NCBI GenBank assembly: GCA_900100325.1
Contig: LT629697.1
Span: 868,001 to 932,000, forward strand
Reading direction: 5' to 3'
DNA length: 64,000 bases
DNA from: Frankineae bacterium MT45
GTDB taxonomy: Bacteria; Actinomycetota; Actinomycetes; Mycobacteriales; Jatrophihabitantaceae
In this document: positions 58,419-64,000 of the stretch, one piece after another
Layout of the letters: every line of letters starts with the position of its first letter
How positions within the stretch are numbered: the stretch's first letter is position 1
Position numbers and translations under genes: made by a program
Notes under the pieces: model-generated
Seen by the model: only the letters and a program-made list of their open reading frames with translations
Told to the model about the DNA's origin: nothing
Database searches by the model: none

Positions 58419-61400
58419 TTAGCTGGTTCGGCGACGGGACGACCAGACGGCGAGCGTTCCCAGTCCGAGCAGCATGAGCGCCAGCAGCAACTGGGCCAGT
58501 ACCGGGTCGCCAGTCGCGGCCAGGCTGCCACCCGAGTCGCCGGTCGAGGCCGCGTCCACTGCGGCTCCCGAGACCGGAGCCCGGTCGTCGGCTGATGCAT
58601 CGGGACTTCCGGGTCCGCTCACCGTGGCCGTGTTCAGCACAGACGGGATCGCCGCATCGCCGATCCTCACCGTCAGCAGGATGGTCGACGTGGCCCCGAC
58701 GGCCAGCGGGCCAGCGTGCTTGCACGTCACCTTGCTACCCGCCACCGAGCAGACCCAGCCGGCGCCGGTCGCCGACACGTAGGTGAGGCCGGCCGGCAGC
58801 GGGTCGGTCAGGACGATCGGACCGGGCTCCGCTGTCGGGCCGTTGTTGGAGACGACGAGCTGGTACGTGCCGGTCGAGCCGGAGACAAAGTCGTTGGTGT
58901 GCCGCTTAGTCAGCCCCAGGTCGGCGTCAGGCTCGACGATGAGCGTGTCGTCGTCCCGGGCCGAGCCGGGCACGTCCCGGTCGATGGATGAGACCGTCGC
59001 GATGTTGGTCGTCTGCTGGTAGGCCGCGGCACCGACGGTCGTCGTGATGGTCAGCGGCGGGGCGTCCGCACCACTCGGCAGTATCCCGGCCAGCGTGCAG
59101 ACGACGTTGTTCCGCGGGCCGATGCAGGTCCAGCCGGTACCCACTCCCGAGACGTACGTGAGGCCGGCCGGCAGCGGGTCGGTCACCACGATCTCGTCGG
59201 CATCCGACGGGCCGTTGTTGTGCACCTGGATCAGGAAGTCCATCGGTTCGCCGACAACACCCTTTCCGGAGTGGGACTTGTCGATGGTCAGGCCGGCCAC
59301 TCGGTGCACGTCGATGGTGCCGGTCCCGGTGGCGTGGCTGGGTGCGCCGTTGGCGTCCGGGGTGGGTGACGAGACGTCGGCGACGTTCTGGACCGTGCCG
59401 GCCGGTGACGAGGCGTCGAGGCGGACGAGCAAGACCAGTGACGGCGCGGTCGCCCCGACGGCGAGCCCCGACGCGAGGGTGCAGGTGACGTCCTGTCGAT
59501 CGGTCGGTGTCGCCGGCGCCGGGCCCGGGGTGCAGGTCCAGCCACTGAGGTTGGCCACATAGGACTCGTAGGCCGGCAGGGTGTCGGTGATGGTGAGCGG
59601 ACCGGCAGCGTCGCTCGGACCGTTGTTCTTGGCGCTAAACGTCCAGCGGAACGTGGTGCCCGCGACCGGCGAGGCCGTGCTCGGTGTCTTGGTCAGGGCG
59701 AGGTTGGCCTGGGCCACCACCGGCACCGGCACCGGGGGCGGGTTCACGATAGTGCCCGGTGAAACGGTATTCACCGTGGCCGTGTTCACCAGGACAGTGG
59801 TGCTGCCAGGCGGATCGAAGGGTGTGGACGGGTCGACCTGTGCCACGAGCGTGATCGGGGCGACCACCGGCCCCGGCGGGTTGGCCGCCAGCACGGCGCG
59901 GGTGCAGATCACGTTCTGTCCGCGAGCCAGGCAGGCCCAGCCGGCCCCGGTGGCGGAGACGTAGCTGAGGTGGTCGGGGAGTACGTCGGTGACGACGACG
60001 ACCCGGGCATCGCTCGGCCCGGCGTTGCTGGCCTGCAGCGTGAACGTGACGTCCGTCCCGGCCAGCACCGGCGTCGGGGTGTCGAGGGTCTTCGTCAATG
60101 AAACATTGGTATCCACGACGATGGTGGTCGGATCGTCGTCGGAGTTGTTGCTCAGGTCGGTGTCGTCGGTGTCGCTGCGAACGCTGGCTGTGTTGACGAT
60201 CGTCCCCGAGCCGTTGGCATGATCAACGATGACGTTGACGGTGATGTCAGGGGCCGTCGCCCCGGCGGCCAGGCCGGCCGCGAGCGTGCAGGTGACCACT
60301 TTGGTCACCGCGCCGTAGCTGCAGACCCATCCGGCGCCGGTGGCCGGATTGGCCGAATCGTACGTCATTCCTGAGGGAATCGGGTCGCTCACGGTCACGG
60401 TCCCCGGGATTGTGGAGGGACCGTTGTTGGTGACGGTGAGCAGGTAGCTGAAGGGCGCGCCGGCGGTTGCACTGCCGGTGTGGTGCTTGTCGATCGCCAG
60501 GTCGGCCTCGCGGGTGATGTCGGTGTTGTCGTCATCGGCGTTGTTGGTCGGGTTGGAGTCCGGCGTCGTTCCGCTGACGGTGGCCAGGTTGATGATCGGC
60601 AGCACGGCCGCGGCGTACACGTGCACGTTGAGGGTCACCGAGCTGGTGGCATGGGCGGCCAGTGGCGCGCTGTGCAGGCAGGTGACGCGCTGCCCGGCGG
60701 CCGAGCACGTCCAGTCCGCATTCCCCGAGGGCAGGAAGGTGAGCCCCGCCGGCAGCAGGTCGGTGATGGTCGCATCGGCGGCGTCCGACGGTCCGAAGTT
60801 GGCGACGGTGAGTGTGTAGCTCTGGTCGGTCCCGTCGACGAAGGTGCCGTTGTGGCTCTTCTGGATCGTCAGGTCATCGAGCGGGCTCACCGGCGTCGTC
60901 ACCGTCGCAGTGTCGTTGGCCGGGTTCGGGTCCGTGGTGGTGGTGGAGCTGATGCGTGCGGTGTTGGTGACCGCCGCCGTCTGGTTGGCCGGAATACCGA
61001 CGGTGACCGAGATGCCCCGCGTCGAGATCCCGACCGGCAGGCTCGTCGGGTGGGTGCAGGTGAGCGTCGCCCCGACCGTGCCCGGGGTGATCGGGTCGCA
61101 GTTCCAGCCGATCCCGGTGGCGGATACGAAGGTCGACCCGGCCGGAAGGGTGTCGGTGATGACGAAGGGTCCGGCCGACTGCGAAGGCCCGAGGTTCGTC
61201 ACCGCGATGTTGTACGTGGCGGGCGTGCCGGGGACTATCCCGCTCCCGCTCAGCGTCTTGCTGATCGCCAGGTCGGCCGACGCGGTGACGGTGGTGGTGG
61301 CCACGTCCGTGTTGTTCACCAATTGCGGGTCGTAGGTGCGGTTGGTGACGGTGGCCGAGTTGGTGAACTCGGTGCCGTCAGCGACACTGGCCGCAACGTG

Positions 61401-64000
61401 GTAGCCGACGGTGATGGGCGGGAAGCTCGCCCCGACGGCCAGTGTCTCTGACGGGTCGGTGCGGACGCAGCCGGCCGGCGGGGTGGCGCTGCAGGTCCAG
61501 CCGGTGCCAGTCGCGGTGACGGCACTGACGCCGGCCGGCGGCGGCGAGTCGAAGGGGTCGGTGACCGTGAACGGCCCGACGGCGGTGTCCGGCCCCACGT
61601 TCTTCACGACGAGCGTCCAGCTGCCCGACTGGCCGGCCACCGGGTTCGGGCCGGCGGTCTTGGTCATCGTCACATCGGCCGAGGCGATGTGCGCCACCGC
61701 GTTCACGGACGGGCCACCGTAGGAGCCGCTCTTGTTTCCAGTGGCCCCGGTCGCGTCCTGGGCCCCGGGCGTTGCCTGGTTGACGTCATTGACGCTGAGT
61801 CCGATGCCGGGGTTGGTCACCACGTCGTCACCAGGGATGGCGGCGTAGTTGATGGTGAGCGAGCCTCCCGGGGCCAGCGTCCCGAGGTCGCTCCAGGTGA
61901 GCGTCTGCGGGTCGCCGCTGAGCGCCGGCTCGACTGGAGTGGCCGCGCCGCCGTTGACCGAGACCCGGGCGCTGTCGTTGTCGTAGGTCCAGTTCGGCGG
62001 CAGGAGGTCGGCGGCGGTCACGTGATAAGCCGTTCCGCCTCCATTGTTGGTGATGGTGACCTGCCAGTTGAAGGGCTCACCGAGGTAGGCCAGCGTGCCG
62101 CCGGGGGTCGTCTTCGTCGCCACAACGTGCGGGAAAGTCGGGGTGATGCTTGCGGTCGCCGGGGTCGTCGCCGGGTAGACGCGCCCCCCGGTCGGGAGCG
62201 ATGCGTAACTGGTGACGGTCGCCGAGTTCACCTGCGCGGCAGTAGTCAGGGTGGCCGACGGGGCGAGGACGGCGCTGTAGGTGAAGGCGGTCGAGGCGCC
62301 GGGGGCGAGCGGGCCAGGGACGGTCCAGGTGATGTTCCCACCGGCTCCAGCGGTGGTCCCGCTGAGGACCCCGCCACCGGAGATGGTCGCCGGGGTCACC
62401 ACCACCCCGGCCGGGATGGTGTCGACAACCTTGACGTTGTAGGCGTCACTGACGAAGGTGCCGGTGGCGTTGCGGGCAGTCACCGAGTAGTCGACGCTCT
62501 GGCGCGGCTCGACGGTCGTGTCGCTCACCGTCTTGCTGATCGCCATGCTCGGCTCGATGACGGTGACCGGCGCGCTGGCCACGTGCGGCTGCTGGTCAAA
62601 GGTCGCTCCCGCGTCGGTCGGTGGCGCCTTTGCCGTGTTATTCCAGGCGATTCCTGCCGTGTTCTGCAGGGAGGCACCGGCCTTCGCGGCGGCGACGTCG
62701 GCCACCTTTGCCGTGTAGGTGAGGGTCACCGCGCGCACCCGCGGGGCACCGATGACGTCGCCCAGGTAGAAGCCGATCTTGGTCGATCCATTGCTCTGAG
62801 GCACCGAGGTAAGCGGCGTGGCTGAGCTGATATTGCAGGGTGTCCCGTCGGAGGAGGCGCACTGGAAGGTCTGCAGCTGCACCGACGAGCCGTCGATCCC
62901 CGGCGGGAGCGTATCCAGCAGCGTTGCGTTGAAGTAGCTGATATTCGGGCTGGCGACGGCGGTCACGGTATACGTCACGGTCTGACCGATGGTGGCGACG
63001 GTAGGCGTCACCGTCTTGACGACATCGGCGCCGAGAACGGTGATCGTGCTCGTGGTCGACTTGCTGTACGGACGGCCGTTCGGGTCACCCGGGTTGGCCG
63101 GGGTCGGCCGGGCACCGGCCAGCGAATTGGCCGTGATTGTCGCGGTGTTGGTGAACTTCTGAAGTCCGGTCGCGTCGGCAGTGACGGTGCCGGTGTAGGT
63201 GAGCTGCGTCGACGCGCCCGGGGCGAGGTCGCCGACGTTCCACTCGATCTGGGTCGTCCCGCTGGCACAGTTCGTCCCGTCGCCGGTGGTGGCCGGCACG
63301 GTGGTGCCCTGCCCGACCGTCCCGTAGGCGACGAAGGTGACCCCCACCGGCAGGCAGTCCACCACCCAGCCGTCGTGGAGCACCGAACCAGAGCCGCCGT
63401 TCGACGCGGTGAGCGTGTAGGTCACGGTCTGCCCACCGATGACGTTAGCCGGGTTCGCGCTCTTGGTGATGTTCGGCGTCGGCTCGACGATGACGACGTT
63501 CGCGCTGGCTTTGACGTCCGCCGGATCGCTCCCTCCGGGGGGTGCCGCGCTACTGAACGTCGAGGTGTTGGTGCGAGTCACGCCGGCGGTGTTGCCGGGA
63601 TCGTTGGTGACCCGGGCGACGAGGGTGATGGCGAAGCGCTGCGCGGTGTCGGTAGTGTTTCCATAGGTGGCTGGCAGGGTGAGCGTGGCCGTCGCTGCGT
63701 CGAAGGCCACCCCGCCGGGAAGTGCTTGATTTGCCGGCACATTCGCCGCATCAGGGGAGTAGGCGGCGGTGGCCGACACCAGGGCGAGTCCGGCCGGGAG
63801 GGCGTCGCTGATGACGCCGTTGTAGACCGTCGAACGGGCCGGCACGTCGGAGTCGATCGTGAAGGTGACGAGTTCGCCGATCGTCGCCTGGGTCGACGCA
63901 CCGCCCGGTGCCGCCTCAGCGCCGATGTTGCCGGCCTCGTTGACCGCCGAGACAACGCTCTTCGTCTCGACGACCGGGGCCAGGTAGACGTCGGAGGGGT
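58419..64000 (-). CDS. Giant DUF11-repeat surface protein with LAXTG signal (5' truncated)
   Basis: The frame is open to the window edge, giving about 1,860 visible residues; the start lies beyond it. Thirteen DUF11/TIGR01451-type units of about 125-130 residues can be counted, each with a K(T/S)-type first strand, YTVTVTNNGPS-like strands, TDTLPAGLTYVSATG and, in most of the later units, paired cysteines (GWVCS ... VTCKH) likely to form disulfides. The end has LAATG (class E sortase signal), a hydrophobic segment and RRRTS. It is probably a wall-linked fibrous protein. Just downstream of the polysaccharide genes, it may bind or display their product (inference). Confidence 0.88.
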   Translation of the reverse strand, partial: PSDVYLAPVVETKSVVSAVNEAGNIGAEAAPGGASTQATIGELVTFTIDSDVPARSTVYNGVISDALPAGLALVSATAAYSPDAANVPANQALPGGVAFDAATATLTLPATYGNTTDTAQRFAITLVARVTNDPGNTAGVTRTNTSTFSSAAPPGGSDPADVKASANVVIVEPTPNITKSANPANVIGGQTVTYTLTASNGGSGSVLHDGWVVDCLPVGVTFVAYGTVGQGTTVPATTGDGTNCASGTTQIEWNVGDLAPGASTQLTYTGTVTADATGLQKFTNTATITANSLAGARPTPANPGDPNGRPYSKSTTSTITVLGADVVKTVTPTVATIGQTVTYTVTAVASPNISYFNATLLDTLPPGIDGSSVQLQTFQCASSDGTPCNISSATPLTSVPQSNGSTKIGFYLGDVIGAPRVRAVTLTYTAKVADVAAAKAGASLQNTAGIAWNNTAKAPPTDAGATFDQQPHVASAPVTVIEPSMAISKTVSDTTVEPRQSVDYSVTARNATGTFVSDAYNVKVVDTIPAGVVVTPATISGGGVLSGTTAGAGGNITWTVPGPLAPGASTAFTYSAVLAPSATLTTAAQVNSATVTSYASLPTGGRVYPATTPATASITPTFPHVVATKTTPGGTLAYLGEPFNWQVTITNNGGGTAYHVTAADLLPPNWTYDNDSARVSVNGGAATPVEPALSGDPQTLTWSDLGTLAPGGSLTINYAAIPGDDVVTNPGIGLSVNDVNQATPGAQDATGATGNKSGSYGGPSVNAVAHIASADVTMTKTAGPNPVAGQSGSWTLVVKNVGPDTAVGPFTVTDPFDSPPPAGVSAVTATGTGWTCSATPPAGCVRTDPSETLAVGASFPPITVGYHVAASVADGTEFTNSATVTNRTYDPQLVNNTDVATTTVTASADLAISKTLSGSGIVPGTPATYNIAVTNLGPSQSAGPFVITDTLPAGSTFVSATGIGWNCDPITPGTVGATLTCTHPTSLPVGISTRGISVTVGIPANQTAAVTNTARISSTTTTDPNPANDTATVTTPVSPLDDLTIQKSHNGTFVDGTDQSYTLTVANFGPSDAADATITDLLPAGLTFLPSGNADWTCSAAGQRVTCLHSAPLAAHATSSVTLNVHVYAAAVLPIINLATVSGTTPDSNPTNNADDDNTDITREADLAIDKHHTGSATAGAPFSYLLTVTNNGPSTIPGTVTVSDPIPSGMTYDSANPATGAGWVCSYGAVTKVVTCTLAAGLAAGATAPDITVNVIVDHANGSGTIVNTASVRSDTDDTDLSNNSDDDPTTIVVDTNVSLTKTLDTPTPVLAGTDVTFTLQASNAGPSDARVVVVTDVLPDHLSYVSATGAGWACLARGQNVICTRAVLAANPPGPVVAPITLVAQVDPSTPFDPPGSTTVLVNTATVNTVSPGTIVNPPPVPVPVVAQANLALTKTPSTASPVAGTTFRWTFSAKNNGPSDAAGPLTITDTLPAYESYVANLSGWTCTPGPAPATPTDRQDVTCTLASGLAVGATAPSLVLLVRLDASSPAGTVQNVADVSSPTPDANGAPSHATGTGTIDVHRVAGLTIDKSHSGKGVVGEPMDFLIQVHNNGPSDADEIVVTDPLPAGLTYVSGVGTGWTCIGPRNNVVCTLAGILPSGADAPPLTITTTVGAAAYQQTTNIATVSSIDRDVPGSARDDDTLIVEPDADLGLTKRHTNDFVSGSTGTYQLVVSNNGPTAEPGPIVLTDPLPAGLTYVSATGAGWVCSVAGSKVTCKHAGPLAVGATSTILLTVRIGDAAIPSVLNTATVSGPGSPDASADDRAPVSGAAVDAASTGDSGGSLAATGDPVLAQLLLALMLLGLGTLAVWSSRRRTS

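Overview
The window is high-GC actinobacterial DNA. Markers of the phylum include mycothiol synthase (MshD), a GlnR-type orphan response regulator, a Ddn-like (F420-type) nitroreductase, a cholesterol-oxidase-like GMC enzyme close to mycobacterial ChoD, LAXTG (class E) sortase motifs, and leaderless genes. Two gene blocks resemble Mycobacterium tuberculosis neighbourhoods from memory: ygfZ / nitrobindin-like / sseC / thiosulfate sulfurtransferase / lmeA / glnR / mshD / pstB (Rv0811c-Rv0820 region) and XRE regulator / hbhA / DUF2516 (Rv0474-Rv0476). I see no phage, IS element or CRISPR array. The genus cannot be fixed; a non-mycobacterial actinomycete of the Frankiales/Nakamurellales/Jatrophihabitans kind is a guess.

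Layout: (1) 1-2.7 kb, the tail of a repeat-rich LAXTG surface protein and two small genes. (2) 2.7-8 kb, a VapBC toxin-antitoxin pair with a perfect operator-like inverted repeat, a PAS-GAF-SpoIIE phosphatase, a PucR-type regulator and TerC. (3) 8-17 kb, an acyl-CoA synthetase, an MFS exporter, a molybdate operon (HTH-TOBE regulator, modA, modB, modC), a DUF5302 protein and a ChoD-like oxidase. (4) 17-23.5 kb, a TrmB/LuxR-type regulator convergent with pstB, then pstSCAB behind a PHO box. (5) 22.6-32 kb, mshD and glnR, a hydrolase, LmeA, a cysteine-rich leader peptide ahead of sulfurtransferase and sseC, then a nitrobindin-like protein, TMEM175 channel, Ddn-like oxidoreductase, Fur and YgfZ. 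(6) 32-39.5 kb, paired CrcB/Fluc fluoride channels, an MMPL transporter, XRE regulator, HbhA-like protein, DUF2516, and a RecQ helicase with a phosphoribosyltransferase-like tail. (7) 39.5-48.9 kb, an ECF sigma/membrane protein pair, an ATPase/STAS-like pair, a TIGR03118 protein, an Excalibur protein, and a DUF1800-DUF1501 pair. (8) 48.9-64 kb, tRNA-Lys, a DUF2568 gene broken by one stop codon, a polysaccharide locus, and a giant DUF11-repeat LAXTG protein running off the right edge.

The most system-like unit is the polysaccharide locus at 50.2-58.4 kb. UDP-glucose dehydrogenase would supply UDP-glucuronate. A hyaluronan-synthase-like GT2 could polymerise and export a chain, a membrane acyltransferase with an SGNH domain could acylate it, and two exported GH26-like hydrolases (one carrying an Excalibur-like domain) could trim it. 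It is followed directly by the giant surface protein. The most interesting regulatory element is the 27-residue leaderless Cys-rich peptide ORF ahead of the sulfurtransferase operon, with a downstream leader able to form competing hairpins.
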